Below, in pieces: positions 35,565 through 44,948 of a DNA stretch of 64,000 nucleotides. Below the pieces are notes generated by a model that made no database searches, was not told the DNA's origin, and saw nothing but the letters and a program-made list of their open reading frames with translations. Position 1 is the stretch's first letter, and each line of letters opens with the position of its first letter. The position numbers and the translations under genes were made by a program. The DNA comes from Candidimonas sp. SYP-B2681 (GTDB lineage: Bacteria > Pseudomonadota > Gammaproteobacteria > Burkholderiales > Burkholderiaceae_B), in the NCBI RefSeq assembly GCF_003971065.1, contig NZ_RYDV01000002.1:124001-188000 (forward strand), written 5' to 3'.

Positions 35565-36608
35565 TTATCGCTGCACGGCGCTCAAGCGGTAGAAGTTGGA
35601 CGCTGTTCCGTGAAACAGCGCGGATCGTTCACTATCGCTATACGACTGGGTAATACGTTTGAACGCGTTCCATAGCGCGCCATAGCCGCAGCTTTGCTTG
35701 TCCACCGGAAAGTTGCTCTCGAACATGGCGCGACTTGGGCCGAATGCCTCGACACAGGTCTCGATATAGGGTTGCCAGGCCTTCGCGAGGGTTTGAGAGT
35801 CTGGCGGGTCGGCTTCGTGATGAAAGCGCCAGCCGCCATATAACATTCCCAGGCCGCCAAGCTTTACGCTTAAATTAGGAAACTGCGCGAGCGTGCGAAT
35901 ATGCTTGCGCCAGATATCAAACACAGCGCTGCGGTCCGTGTGTGGCGCGACTCCAAGAATTCCGCCACAGTGGTTCAGCACCACTGGGGTATCGGGAAAC
36001 GTGCGTAGCAGATCAGCCAGTTCGGGCAACTGGGGATGGAATATCCAGGCATCAAAAGACAGATTCAGCTTCGAAAGTTGTGCAAAGCCTTGACGGAAGT
36101 CGGGCGACGACAATAGGTGTCTTGGCCCGAATGTGCGGCCGGCGCCCGCTCGGCCAGCGTCCCAGGTGGTTCCGTGTCGGACGCCCTTGAAATAACTGTC
36201 GCCGGCCTGGATTGAAGCCTCGAGCACGGGCAAGACGTCGTCGCCCAATGCCAGGTTAGCGTGACCAACGATGCCCTGACACAATCGGATTGGTCCGTCA
36301 GCAGTTTGGCGCGCTATGCTGGCGGCGAACTCAACTTCGCCCACGGGTCGCAAGTGCTCTGGGCCGTCTGTCCGGTAAGCGGCCGAGTGTTGTAAGTACA
36401 CCGTAGCCACAACGTTGTGACCCGAGGCAATCTCGGCGCCAATTTCGGGGGTGAGATACCGCCCGCGTTCATCGTCGTACAAGTGGTGGTGTGCATCGAT
36501 TATCGGAATTTCGGGTGCTAGTGGAACCTCGGAACGGCGTGATGTCCATTGCCGCAGTTCTTCGAGTCCTCGCGGCGTGTTACCGATGAATTCTTTGTCT
36601 GTACTCAT
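35565..36608 (-). CDS. Amidohydrolase family protein (Amidohydro_2, TIM barrel; first copy)
   Basis: A 347-residue metal-dependent hydrolase. IIDAHHHLYDD gives the HxH metal site near residue 40; VVLNHCGG holds a later metal-binding His; SNFPVDK gives the late Asp. The type includes 2-pyrone-4,6-dicarboxylate lactonase-like and gluconolactonase-like enzymes that open lactones or decarboxylate. It overlaps the upstream dehydrogenase by 4 bases and belongs to the tctC-dehydrogenase-amidohydrolase operon. A paralogue lies at 48047-49093, and its 3' end is copied at 28325-28563. Confidence 0.9.
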   Translation of the reverse strand: MSTDKEFIGNTPRGLEELRQWTSRRSEVPLAPEIPIIDAHHHLYDDERGRYLTPEIGAEIASGHNVVATVYLQHSAAYRTDGPEHLRPVGEVEFAASIARQTADGPIRLCQGIVGHANLALGDDVLPVLEASIQAGDSYFKGVRHGTTWDAGRAGAGRTFGPRHLLSSPDFRQGFAQLSKLNLSFDAWIFHPQLPELADLLRTFPDTPVVLNHCGGILGVAPHTDRSAVFDIWRKHIRTLAQFPNLSVKLGGLGMLYGGWRFHHEADPPDSQTLAKAWQPYIETCVEAFGPSRAMFESNFPVDKQSCGYGALWNAFKRITQSYSDSERSALFHGTASNFYRLSAVQR

Positions 36609-38458
36609 GTGTTATTTCCAGCCATCACATTTACTGGCATGGCGTTTACTGGCACGCCTGCGCAAATTTTTACGCCTGTCCACTGTTCAGAAAGGCAAAC
36701 AAGCTTCGTGAAATCGACGTTTTCCCCGAGCTGCGAAATCGCAATGCCATAGAGTAACCGTGCCGAGTCAAGCACTAAGGGGCTGATTCCTAACCGTGCC
36801 GCGTCGTCGCACACTAGCGTCAGTGCACGCAATGCCGTGCCAAGGCGTCTGCCATGGTTAAACCGGCGTGTCATGACTTGTTGTGGAAACAAGGTAGCGC
36901 TTGCCAGGGTGCGTCCTGTTTCGATTCCGAGAATCTGAGGCATGATCTCGGGCGCGAGGCCGGCACGTGCGCCAACGATATACGCTTCACATGCAACTGC
37001 CATCAGTACAGCGGCTATAGCCTCGTCTAACTGGCGCATTCGTTGAGCATCGCCGGGCCGTTCCGAAACATGGAATACTTGTTTCCCGAGCTTTTGGAGC
37101 AGCGGTAGGGCAGTGGCTACCTCGTCGCGAATTCCGCTGACGATTATCGACCCGGTGCCTTCTCCGATATCGTTGACTCGACCCGCTGCTGGCGCATCGA
37201 CAAACCTCCATCCCAGAGCGCGCAGACAATGGCTCAGTTTTTCAGCCTTGTGTGCGGGTAACCAGCAAGTATTAATGATCAGTTCGCCTTCAGAACGCGG
37301 GGCACCCAAGGCGTCGCACAGCTCTGCCACGTCCGTGCCAGGCTCAACCACACGAATCTTGCAGTGTGCCGGCGTCAATGCTTCTGCCAATGTAGCGATC
37401 GAGACATCATCATCGCCCATAGCATTTAACCGGCTTGCCAATACGGCGCCATACTCTGGCTCGCAAAGGATTTGGCACTCTGGCGTCTTAGCGTCCGGCC
37501 CCGGGCTCAACGAGGCGTCGTGTGTGTCATCCATGTCGCGCACCTCTATGCCGGCCCAGGGCTCAAGGTAAGTAATTAATGAGCTGCCATCGCGATCGCC
37601 GCCCCCTTGCGATACCGCGAAGCGCCACAACTGCTGAACGGGTTTTGCAATCCACACGGGGACGTCCAGACGGTCTGCTTCTGCCACCATAAACGAAATG
37701 TCTTTGGCCGTGATGGCCATGCGCGCGCCATAGTTGAAGCGGCGCGGCAAGACAGATGGGCCGAATTTGTTTCGGCTTGCGTTCGTGCTGGCTTCGCCTG
37801 CATTGATGACTTGCAGCATCGTGCGCGGCCTTAGACCAGCCTTGGTTCCGACTATGAATGCTTCGCAAGACACTGCCATGCCCGAAGCGGAGTTCAGGTT
37901 GTTTAGCAGCTTGAGCGTTTGCGCTCGGCCGGACGCATCGCCCAGATAGAGTACCGTCGAGTTGGCGATCACAGCCAGTGCTGGATTGGCCACAGCGTAT
38001 GCTTGAGCGGAGCCCGAGCACATCACTCCTAATTTACCGTTACCCGCGGTCGTGACATTGCCGGTGATTGGAGCGTCAAGATACATGACGCCGTAGGTGT
38101 CGAGCTTGGCACGGATTTCTCGTGCAAATGCCGGGCCGGTGGTGGATAGGTCAACCACTACATGAGCGCCTTCGCACCGCGCGATACCTGTAGCGCCCAG
38201 TAGTACGGCGCGCAGCGCTTCAAGTGAAGGCAGGCAGACAAAAATCAGCTTGGCCTGTTGAGCAACCGAGACCGGGTCCGGCGCCACGCGGGCGCCGGCC
38301 TGTTCGGCCGCGAGCACAGCTTCGACGTTCAGGTCATGAACCACTACGGCGTGGCCTTGACGCAGCAGGTGCCCGACGATGGGGCCGCCCATCGCTCCCA
38401 GCCCGATGAAACCAATGGGCTCGGCATAGTGTCGAGTCTCTAGACCGAACCCGGTCAT
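36605..38458 (-). CDS. Fused tandem beta-hydroxyacid dehydrogenase (6PGDH/HIBADH type) with degenerate second half
   Basis: A 617-residue protein, twice the family's usual 300. Residues 10-300 form a complete dehydrogenase: IGFIGLGAMGGPI (NAD site), DAPITGNVTTAGNG (substrate loop) and catalytic Lys183 in QTLKLLNN. Residues about 340-605 repeat the fold with DAPAAGRVNDIGEGTG and CEAYIVGARAGL, but show no GxGxxG and have Arg475 in place of the Lys (QRMRQLDE). The second half therefore looks structural or regulatory. The first half probably oxidises a 3-hydroxy acid such as 3-hydroxyisobutyrate or tartronate semialdehyde. Second gene of its operon. Confidence 0.88.
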   Translation of the reverse strand: MTGFGLETRHYAEPIGFIGLGAMGGPIVGHLLRQGHAVVVHDLNVEAVLAAEQAGARVAPDPVSVAQQAKLIFVCLPSLEALRAVLLGATGIARCEGAHVVVDLSTTGPAFAREIRAKLDTYGVMYLDAPITGNVTTAGNGKLGVMCSGSAQAYAVANPALAVIANSTVLYLGDASGRAQTLKLLNNLNSASGMAVSCEAFIVGTKAGLRPRTMLQVINAGEASTNASRNKFGPSVLPRRFNYGARMAITAKDISFMVAEADRLDVPVWIAKPVQQLWRFAVSQGGGDRDGSSLITYLEPWAGIEVRDMDDTHDASLSPGPDAKTPECQILCEPEYGAVLASRLNAMGDDDVSIATLAEALTPAHCKIRVVEPGTDVAELCDALGAPRSEGELIINTCWLPAHKAEKLSHCLRALGWRFVDAPAAGRVNDIGEGTGSIIVSGIRDEVATALPLLQKLGKQVFHVSERPGDAQRMRQLDEAIAAVLMAVACEAYIVGARAGLAPEIMPQILGIETGRTLASATLFPQQVMTRRFNHGRRLGTALRALTLVCDDAARLGISPLVLDSARLLYGIAISQLGENVDFTKLVCLSEQWTGVKICAGVPVNAMPVNVMAGNNT

Positions 38459-38491
38459 AGTCGTATTCCTTTTCTATGGAGTTAAACGGGG

Positions 38492-39472
38492 TCAGTCGAC
38501 CTTGGCGCCTGACTGCACGACAACTTCGGCCCATTTTTCGGTTTCTGCTTTCAGGAAGTTGCCGAAGTCCTGGGGGGAGGAAGGTACCGCGTCTGTGCCA
38601 CTTGTTTCGAGTTGCTTTACAACCGCCGGTTTTTTCAGTGCTTCGGCTGTAGCGCGGTTCAACTTTTCTATGATTTCTGGCGGGGTACCGGTGGGTGCCA
38701 GCAAGCCCTGCCAGTTATTGACCTCGAATCCTTGGTAGCCCAATTCGGCAAACGTCGGCAAGTCGGGCATCGAGTCGACCCGCTTTGGGGATGTGGCGGC
38801 CAACATGCGGATTTTGCCGCTAGTGGCGTGCGGCAGTGCCGCAGGCGGAGTCAGCAGCACCATGTCGACATGCCCGCCCAACAGCGCCTGAGCCGATGGG
38901 GCCATGCCGGCGTAGGGTACGTGGGTTCCTTCTATGCCTGCGCGCGACAGAAACATCGCCATGCCCAAGTGAGCTCCTTGTCCAATGCCTGCCGACGCGT
39001 ACGATAACGGCTCTTTGCGGCTCTTGGCATACTGTACGAGTTCGCCGAGCGTCTTCACTGGTAGATCGGATTTAACTGTAAGAAAAAAGTAGTTTGCCGT
39101 CAGTTGCGAGATTGGTGCGAAATCTTTTAGCGGATCGAACCTCAGATTTTTGTAGAGGCTCGAATTGACTGCGTGACTTGAGTTCGCCAACAGCAATGTA
39201 TAACCGTCGGGTTTGGCACGCGCGACCTCACTGGCGGCTATGTTGCCGGCCGCGCCGGGTCGATTCTCGACAATCACGGGCTGCCCGACCATGCCTTGAA
39301 GGTTATCAGCAAGTAAGCGCGCAATCATGTCTGCCCCGCCACCAGGCGGCACACCGACGATCAGTCGTATTGGTCTTTCGGGATAGCTTGCCGGCTGTGC
39401 GATGGCACAGGTGGTCGCGGCGGCAAGACCAAATATACAGAGGCGCGTCAGGCGCCGTATAGGTTTCAACAT
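38492..39472 (-). CDS. TctC/Bug-type solute-binding protein (second)
   Basis: A 326-residue receptor with signal peptide (MLKPIRRLTRLCIFGLAA, cleavage near CAIAQP) and the Bug start YPERPIRLIVGVPPGGGADMIARLLA. Also visible are VENRPGAAGNIAA and a full C-terminus with LEGSGTDAV-like LETSGTDAVPS. Start 39472 was chosen because it gives a normal signal peptide; the frame is open 40 codons further up. First gene of a leftward operon with the fused dehydrogenase and amidohydrolase, so its ligand probably enters that pathway. Confidence 0.93.
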   Translation of the reverse strand: MLKPIRRLTRLCIFGLAAATTCAIAQPASYPERPIRLIVGVPPGGGADMIARLLADNLQGMVGQPVIVENRPGAAGNIAASEVARAKPDGYTLLLANSSHAVNSSLYKNLRFDPLKDFAPISQLTANYFFLTVKSDLPVKTLGELVQYAKSRKEPLSYASAGIGQGAHLGMAMFLSRAGIEGTHVPYAGMAPSAQALLGGHVDMVLLTPPAALPHATSGKIRMLAATSPKRVDSMPDLPTFAELGYQGFEVNNWQGLLAPTGTPPEIIEKLNRATAEALKKPAVVKQLETSGTDAVPSSPQDFGNFLKAETEKWAEVVVQSGAKVD

Positions 39473-39615
39473 ACTGGAGTCTCCTGCCATTTGAGGCGGT
39501 TCTATAAGTGGACCTTTGGATACGGTTTTACGCTCGCGCCTCGATCCGGTACTGTGAGCGCTGCTTGAACGAAATTCTACCCACCGCATCACTAGATGTC
39601 AATTTTTCGGAATTA

Positions 39616-39632
39616 GTTTTGATCATTGAAAT
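39616..39632. promoter_or_regulatory. Island operator 4 (GTTTTG-N5-TGAAAT)
   Basis: A variant of the shared palindrome, 144 bases upstream of the leftward tctC start, preceded by the recurring TTA flank. Confidence 0.6.
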
Positions 39633-40022
39633 CTATGCGGTTGAGTTCATGCGGCAACGTGTTTGCTCTGCAATGGTGAAACGCTCCGGAGTTACCAGTT
39701 CTCGGTACAGATGCAGACAGCGGCGAATCTTCAATGGCAGCTGCCGTTTCAAAGCAGAATTGCAGTAGCACTGCTTCTATTTTCGTTTCGATGGATGAAA
39801 TGTGTGCCGTTTTTGCTTGATGGCTGCTATGATAGGACCGTGTGTTTGTGTATCGCCGTTTCTATACCATGTAAATCAATGCATAGATTACGAATGAGGC
39901 AGTGAACACGCTAATGGACGGCGCGCGCCGCATTTTTCAGGCCTGCCGAATTGGACAGCACCAGAGCTGTTCGGTAGACGTCGGCGGTCCTTTCGAGTAG
40001 TTCCTCGATTCACGTCTCGTAA

Positions 40023-40039
40023 GTTTCATACACTAGAAT
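40023..40039. promoter_or_regulatory. Island operator 5 (GTTTCA-N5-TAGAAT)
   Basis: One perfect half-site and one degenerate half-site with the correct 5-base spacer, about 75 bases before the aldehyde dehydrogenase start. Confidence 0.45.
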
Positions 40040-40112
40040 GCATACTGTTCATCGGAATATGATTGTTATATGATGAAGACCTCGTTTTTCTTATCAATTT
40101 AAGGTTCTAGAA

Positions 40113-41591
40113 ATGTTGCATTCAAATACGGTATTAGCAGAAAAACCAGCATGCACCTCTTACCCAGACATTGGTCTCTTCATCAATGGTCAATGGATTT
40201 ATGATCGCGAGGTTTACCAGGAAGTCTTGAACCCCAGCGACGAAACGGTGCTGGGCGTCCTGCCGCGCGCTTCCGATGAGGACCTGGCAAGCGCGCTCGC
40301 CGCAGCCAGTCGCGGCTTCCAGGTCTGGCGTAATACGCCACCCGAAGTACGCGTCCAGGTAATCCGACGTGCCGCAGGCTTGCTGAGAGAGCGCGCCGAG
40401 CAAATCGCGCACATCATTACGCTTGAAAATGGTAAGCCGCTGGCCCAGGCAAAGGCCGAGGTTGAGCGTTCCGCCAACTTTTTCGATTGGGACACCGCCG
40501 AGCTTCTGCGCAACTATGGAACGATCGTTCCTTCCGAGCCGCAGATGCAAAAGCTTATTCTGCGACAGCCCATTGGCCCCGTCGCGGCGTTCACGCCCTG
40601 GAATGTCCCGCTCAGCTCCCCCGCACGCAAGACTAGCGCCGCTCTGTCGGCCGGCTGCTCCATCGTCCTCAAGGCGGCTGAAGAGACGCCCGGAGCGGCG
40701 TGTGCCCTTGTCCAGTGCTTCGTCGACGCGGGATTGCCGGCCGGTGTATTGAATCTGGTTTTTGGCGATCCTGCGCGCATCTCATCGCAGTTGATTTCAT
40801 CGCCGGTGATCCGGATGGTGACTTTGACCGGGTCGGTCCAAGTTGGAAAAGTGTTGACCAAACTGGCTGCGGAGGCCATGAAGCCGGTCTTGATGGAGCT
40901 CGGTGGCCACGCGCCGGTACTCATCGGCGACGACGTCGATGCCGCCGACCTAGGCCGTATGGCAGCCACCGCAAAAACGCGGGTTACAGGTCAGATATGC
41001 GCCTCTCCTTCGCGTTTCATCGTGCACCAAAATGTATACGCCGATTTCGTATCGGCGTTTGCCAGTGCAATCAACGAGATCAAAGTAGGAGACGGTCTCG
41101 ACCCTGCCACTCAAATGGGGCCTGTTGCCACGGCGCGGCGCCTTGCCGCAATGGAAGGATTCGTTCAGGACGCAAAATGCCGCGGCGCGCGAGTGGCGGC
41201 GGGGGGCTTTCGTGTCGGCACGCAAGGATACTTCTTCGCGCCTACTGTGCTGGCGGATGTACCGCTGGAGGCCGATGCAATGACCTCAGAGCCATTCGGC
41301 CCCTTGGCGGCATGTGTGTCGGTGGCCAGCCTGGATGAGGCCCTGGCGCTGTCCAATAGTTTGTCAGTCGGTTTGGCTGCTTACGCCTTTACCAACTCGT
41401 TGCACGACGCCGAGCGCATTAGCCGGGAGCTCGATTGCGGCGTGTTGTCCATTAACCATTTTGGCGCGCCGGGCGCAGATATGCCCTTTGGCGGAACCAA
41501 AGAAAGCGGTATTGGTCGCGAAGGAGGCTTGACGAGTCTCGACGCGTACACGGTATCGAAATCGGTGCTGCAGAAAACGGTTCGCGTCTGA
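40113..41591 (+). CDS. NAD(P)-dependent aldehyde dehydrogenase (succinate-semialdehyde type)
   Basis: A 492-residue ALDH-superfamily enzyme oxidising an aldehyde to its acid. Key parts are FTPWNVPL (cofactor), LTGSVQVGK, ELGGHAPVL (catalytic Glu) and GQICASPSRF (catalytic Cys). The ICASPSRF context is typical of succinate- and glutarate-semialdehyde enzymes. It heads a rightward operon with a zinc alcohol dehydrogenase and a tctC gene, so alcohol to aldehyde to acid conversion is likely. The ribosome site (AAGGTTC) is weak. The true substrate is unproven. Confidence 0.9.
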   Translation: MLHSNTVLAEKPACTSYPDIGLFINGQWIYDREVYQEVLNPSDETVLGVLPRASDEDLASALAAASRGFQVWRNTPPEVRVQVIRRAAGLLRERAEQIAHIITLENGKPLAQAKAEVERSANFFDWDTAELLRNYGTIVPSEPQMQKLILRQPIGPVAAFTPWNVPLSSPARKTSAALSAGCSIVLKAAEETPGAACALVQCFVDAGLPAGVLNLVFGDPARISSQLISSPVIRMVTLTGSVQVGKVLTKLAAEAMKPVLMELGGHAPVLIGDDVDAADLGRMAATAKTRVTGQICASPSRFIVHQNVYADFVSAFASAINEIKVGDGLDPATQMGPVATARRLAAMEGFVQDAKCRGARVAAGGFRVGTQGYFFAPTVLADVPLEADAMTSEPFGPLAACVSVASLDEALALSNSLSVGLAAYAFTNSLHDAERISRELDCGVLSINHFGAPGADMPFGGTKESGIGREGGLTSLDAYTVSKSVLQKTVRV

Positions 41592-41683
41592 GACGAGATG
41601 GGAAGCGAGCCCGCCGCCGCAGGTCTTTATTAAAAAACGCAGTTTCAGAGTACGCATACAAGTTGCAAGAGGAGTTTATTGTT

Positions 41684-42733
41684 ATGTTAGCGTTGACGTT
41701 TCCCGGGGACCGACAAACCGAGTTTGTCGATTTTCCTGACCCGACGCCTGGCCCCGGCGAGGTGGTGATCGAAATGAAGGCATCGGGATTGTGCGGAAGC
41801 GACCTGCATTACTATCGCAGGCCGCAAGGCACGCCCATGAGCGGCAAGCACCAGTACCAGTCCGGACCGGTCATCGCCGGTCATGAACCCAGTGGAATTA
41901 TTGCTGCTATTGGCGCTGGTGTACCGGAGTCGCTAGGCCGTATTGGTGATCGCGTCATGGTGCATCATTACTCGGGTTGCGCCACGTGCAACCACTGCCG
42001 CGTAGGGTGGCAGCAGCTCTGCCAGGAAGTGCCCAGTCGTACCTATGGCAACAATGATCATGGTTCACATGCTCCGTACTTCAAGGTGCCGGCCATGACT
42101 CTTGTGCCCCTGCCCGACGAGCTGTCATTCGCCGCCGGGGCCGCTATCTCGTGCGGTACGGGCACGGCGTACGGGGCATTGCGCCGCCTGGGACTCTTGG
42201 GCACTGAGACGATCGCGATATTTGGCCAGGGCCCCGTAGGCTTGGCGGGTACGCAATTGGCCAAAGCCATGGGTGCACGAGTGATCGCGCTTGATATCAG
42301 CGCGGATCGGCTCGCACGCGCCGCGGCCTTTGGGGCAGACCATGTCATCAATCCACTAGAAGAGGATGAGATCGACATTATCAAGCAACTTACGCACGGC
42401 CACGGCGCTGACGTCTCTTTGGATAGCTCTGGTTCGTCGCAAGGTCGGATTGCAGCCATACGTTGCCTGAGAACCTGGGGAAAGACGTGTTTCGTTGGCG
42501 AGGGGGGCGACGTAAAGATAGACGTCAGTTCAGATCTGTTGCGCCGTCAGGCGACTGTCATGGGGTCCTGGACGTTTTCGACGGTGATTCAGTCAGAGTG
42601 CGCTCGTTTCATCGCCGACAGAAAAGTGGATGTCGATGCCGTGTTTACGGACTATTGGCGTCTGGATCAGGCGGAAGAAGCCTACAAGCTCTTTGATACG
42701 CAAACAACCGGGAAGGCGGTTTTCCTGTTGTAA
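41684..42733 (+). CDS. Zinc-dependent alcohol dehydrogenase (MDR family)
   Basis: A 349-residue medium-chain dehydrogenase. The catalytic zinc ligands are Cys in GLCGSDLHYY and GHE in VIAGHEPSG. A structural-zinc-like cluster CATCNHCRVGWQQLC follows, and the NAD site is IFGQGPVGLAG. It resembles threonine/sorbitol-type dehydrogenases. GAGGAG sits 10 bases before ATG 41684; an in-frame ATG at 41663 would lose that site. It probably acts just before the aldehyde dehydrogenase in the same pathway. Confidence 0.92.
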   Translation: MLALTFPGDRQTEFVDFPDPTPGPGEVVIEMKASGLCGSDLHYYRRPQGTPMSGKHQYQSGPVIAGHEPSGIIAAIGAGVPESLGRIGDRVMVHHYSGCATCNHCRVGWQQLCQEVPSRTYGNNDHGSHAPYFKVPAMTLVPLPDELSFAAGAAISCGTGTAYGALRRLGLLGTETIAIFGQGPVGLAGTQLAKAMGARVIALDISADRLARAAAFGADHVINPLEEDEIDIIKQLTHGHGADVSLDSSGSSQGRIAAIRCLRTWGKTCFVGEGGDVKIDVSSDLLRRQATVMGSWTFSTVIQSECARFIADRKVDVDAVFTDYWRLDQAEEAYKLFDTQTTGKAVFLL

Positions 42734-42830
42734 ATAGCGACACTTGTACAGCCGGTGGCAGCCGCATTGAGCATTGTGAGGTGCCACCGTTAGTGATTGG
42801 AAGATTTATAAGATCTATGGAGACAAGGTT

Positions 42831-43784
42831 ATGAAGACATTTTTATATGGGCTGGTGGGCCTTGCCCTCAATGTGACGAGCCCTGCTTGGGCGGACAGCT
42901 TTCCCTCGAAACAGATACGGGTGGTCGTACCGTCCGAGCCCGGTGGTGCACTGGACCTGGCGACACGGGTTGTAGTCGAAAAAATGAGCGAAAAGCTCGG
43001 TCAGCCGATCGTCGTCGAAAATCTCTCCGGCGCGAATTCGCTGATAGGTACGCGCGCCGTGAAAAGAGCACGGCCAGACGGTTATACCTTGCTGGCCCAT
43101 ACCAGTACTCTGACCGCCTTGCCGGCAATGCAAGCTGATCCAGGATTTGACTTGGCTCGGGACTTCATCGGGGTGGGGCCTATGCTGCGCGCGCCGAAGG
43201 TCATGATTGTCAGTGGTGAACAACAGTCGGCGAACCTCAAGGACTTTATCAGTCATGCCAAGGGGAGCACGCTTTCGTACGGTTCCGCCGGATCGGGAAG
43301 TACGCTTCATCTTAGTGCGGCCAGGTTCCTACGTGGCGAAAAATTGGATTCCATACACATTCCTTACAAGGGATCGGCGGCAGCAATGCCCGACGTGGCG
43401 GCGGGGCGTGTCTCGATGATGCTGTCCGGCTATGCAGGGGCCATCCCTTATATACAGTCGGGCAAACTGCGCGTCTTAGGTGTAACCAGCGATAGACGGC
43501 TGGCAGCCGCGCCTGACGTTCCGACTTTCAAAGAGCAAGGGGTGGATTTTTCTTATTACTACTGGGTGGGGCTGCTGGCGCCTACCGGTACTCCTGACAC
43601 GGTGGTTCAGCGTCTTTCGGACGCGGTTCAGTATGCAACGCAGTCAGCTGAAGTGCGCGATCGTGTTCGCGCCGATGGCGGCGAGTTGTGGAATGCGTCG
43701 CCTGAAGAGTTCACGCGGTATATAAATAAGGAGGCAGCGGAAACCGCAGCGCTCGTAAGCGATCTGAAAATTGCAAAGCAATAG
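42831..43784 (+). CDS. TctC/Bug-type solute-binding protein (third)
   Basis: A 317-residue receptor with signal peptide MKTFLYGLVGLALNVTSPAWA and mature start DSFPSKQIRVVVPSEPGGALDLATRVV. VENLSGANSLIGTRAV and the C-terminal RDRVRADGGELWNASPEEF are family features. GGAGACAAGGTT precedes the ATG. It ends the aldehyde/alcohol dehydrogenase operon and is closed by the hairpin at 43818-43850. Among the five receptors it is one of the shorter, with Glu in place of the usual Phe/Ala before PGG. Confidence 0.93.
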   Translation: MKTFLYGLVGLALNVTSPAWADSFPSKQIRVVVPSEPGGALDLATRVVVEKMSEKLGQPIVVENLSGANSLIGTRAVKRARPDGYTLLAHTSTLTALPAMQADPGFDLARDFIGVGPMLRAPKVMIVSGEQQSANLKDFISHAKGSTLSYGSAGSGSTLHLSAARFLRGEKLDSIHIPYKGSAAAMPDVAAGRVSMMLSGYAGAIPYIQSGKLRVLGVTSDRRLAAAPDVPTFKEQGVDFSYYYWVGLLAPTGTPDTVVQRLSDAVQYATQSAEVRDRVRADGGELWNASPEEFTRYINKEAAETAALVSDLKIAKQ

Positions 43785-43817
43785 TCGAGCTTTTATACAC
43801 CGCAAGGTAAGGTGACG

Positions 43818-43850
43818 CAGGGCGGGCCGAATACAACGGCCCGCCCTGTT
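43818..43850. terminator. Strong hairpin between convergent tctC and SDR genes
   Basis: A 12-bp GC-rich perfect stem (CAGGGCGGGCCG with its complement) around a 7-base loop. The T-run is short (TT), so termination is likely but not of the classic form. Confidence 0.75.
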
Positions 43851-43863
43851 AGGTCTGCAATCG

Positions 43864-44703
43864 TCAGATACGATTCAAAATACGTCCGCCGTCGACCAGT
43901 AACGAAACACCTGTAATAAACTGGGCTTCGTCCGACGCCAGAAACAGGGCGGCATTGGCAACGTCCCATCCGGTGCCCTGGCGCTTCAGGGGCACTTTGG
44001 CGACGCGTTCAGCCTCAACATCCTCTCTCGACAGGTTTCCGCGATTCATGCGAGTGTCCACCGCCATGGGGGTGGCGATGAGGCCAGGCAGAATAGAGTT
44101 CGCACGGATGCCATAGCGAGCATTCTGCAGTGCGAGCTGTTCTGTGAACGCGATGACGCCCGCTTTCGATGCTTTGTATGCTACGTAGGGATACAGTCCT
44201 GGCCCGGCCGCAGACGCGATATTTACAATTACGCCGGACTGCTGTTCACGCATAATGGCCACCGCATGTTTGCACGCAAAGACGATGCCGCGCAAATTGA
44301 CCCGGCAAATGAAGTCAAACCGTTCTTCGTCGATCTCCATCAGGTCGGAGTCCCCGCCGCCGAGGCTTACGCCGACGTTATTGTGCAAAATATCGAGCGA
44401 GCCCCAGCGGCGCTTCGCCTCTGACATTGCCGCGTGCAAGGTTTGTTCGTTCGTCACGTCGGCCACGAATGCGGCGGCGTCGAATCCCTCGTCACGAATC
44501 AACGTTGCCGTTTCTTCCGCCGAGTCGATGTGGCGATCGACGACAAGCACCCGCGCGCCTTCCCGTGCGAACCGCATGGCGGCCGCGCGGCCGTTCCCTA
44601 CCCCATGACCGGGGCTTTGGCCCGCTCCTATTACCACTGCCGTCTTGCCATCGAGCCGTTTACCTGCTGTCCAACCATCGTTTTCATCAGACGCTACCAT
44701 CAT
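43864..44703 (-). CDS. SDR family oxidoreductase
   Basis: A 279-residue short-chain dehydrogenase with cofactor motif GAGQSPGHGVGNGRAAA (an unusually long glycine loop), NNVGV, Ser in NIASAAG and YKASK as catalytic Tyr/Lys, ending TGVSLLVDGG. ATG 44703 has GGAG 5-6 bases before it; the frame is open to 44760. It diverges from the CapA-like gene. The longer loop matches SDRs seen in aromatic acid loci, but the substrate is unknown. Confidence 0.88.
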   Translation of the reverse strand: MMVASDENDGWTAGKRLDGKTAVVIGAGQSPGHGVGNGRAAAMRFAREGARVLVVDRHIDSAEETATLIRDEGFDAAAFVADVTNEQTLHAAMSEAKRRWGSLDILHNNVGVSLGGGDSDLMEIDEERFDFICRVNLRGIVFACKHAVAIMREQQSGVIVNIASAAGPGLYPYVAYKASKAGVIAFTEQLALQNARYGIRANSILPGLIATPMAVDTRMNRGNLSREDVEAERVAKVPLKRQGTGWDVANAALFLASDEAQFITGVSLLVDGGRILNRI

Positions 44704-44896
44704 GCTATCTCCATATTGACTGTTTACCGGGTGATCTTTACGTTGTCTTGACACAAACACAACACAGGCGCCATTGGAATCGTCTTGATGACCACCGATA
44801 TCGTTGCGCTGTACTGCGAGGGGCGCCGTCGTGCTGGCGAACGCTTACTCTTCGTGTACCCGTATGATAGTATAATAGTTTCATCTAATAGTCATA

Positions 44897-44913
44897 GTTT
44901 CGTCAGTCGGAAC
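44897..44913. promoter_or_regulatory. Island operator 6 (GTTTCG-N5-CGGAAC)
   Basis: A fully symmetric-looking copy 36 bases before the CapA-like start. A second, half-preserved GTTTCA lies 19 bases upstream at 44878. Confidence 0.65.
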
Positions 44914-44948
44914 AGTGTTTAGCAAATTGCATAAAAAAGGAAACGAAG

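Larger units (their letters stand above)
39473..40112. other. Divergent control region between tctC and the aldehyde dehydrogenase gene
   Basis: 640 bases without a convincing gene, noticeably AT-rich toward 39750-40110. It contains island operators at 39616 and 40023, one serving each direction. Confidence 0.65.

Noticed and set aside
42786-42802. GTTAG-N5-GGAAG before the tctC gene at 42831 as another operator copy
   Set aside because: The half-sites match the consensus poorly, and the gene is probably expressed from the upstream aldehyde dehydrogenase promoter.
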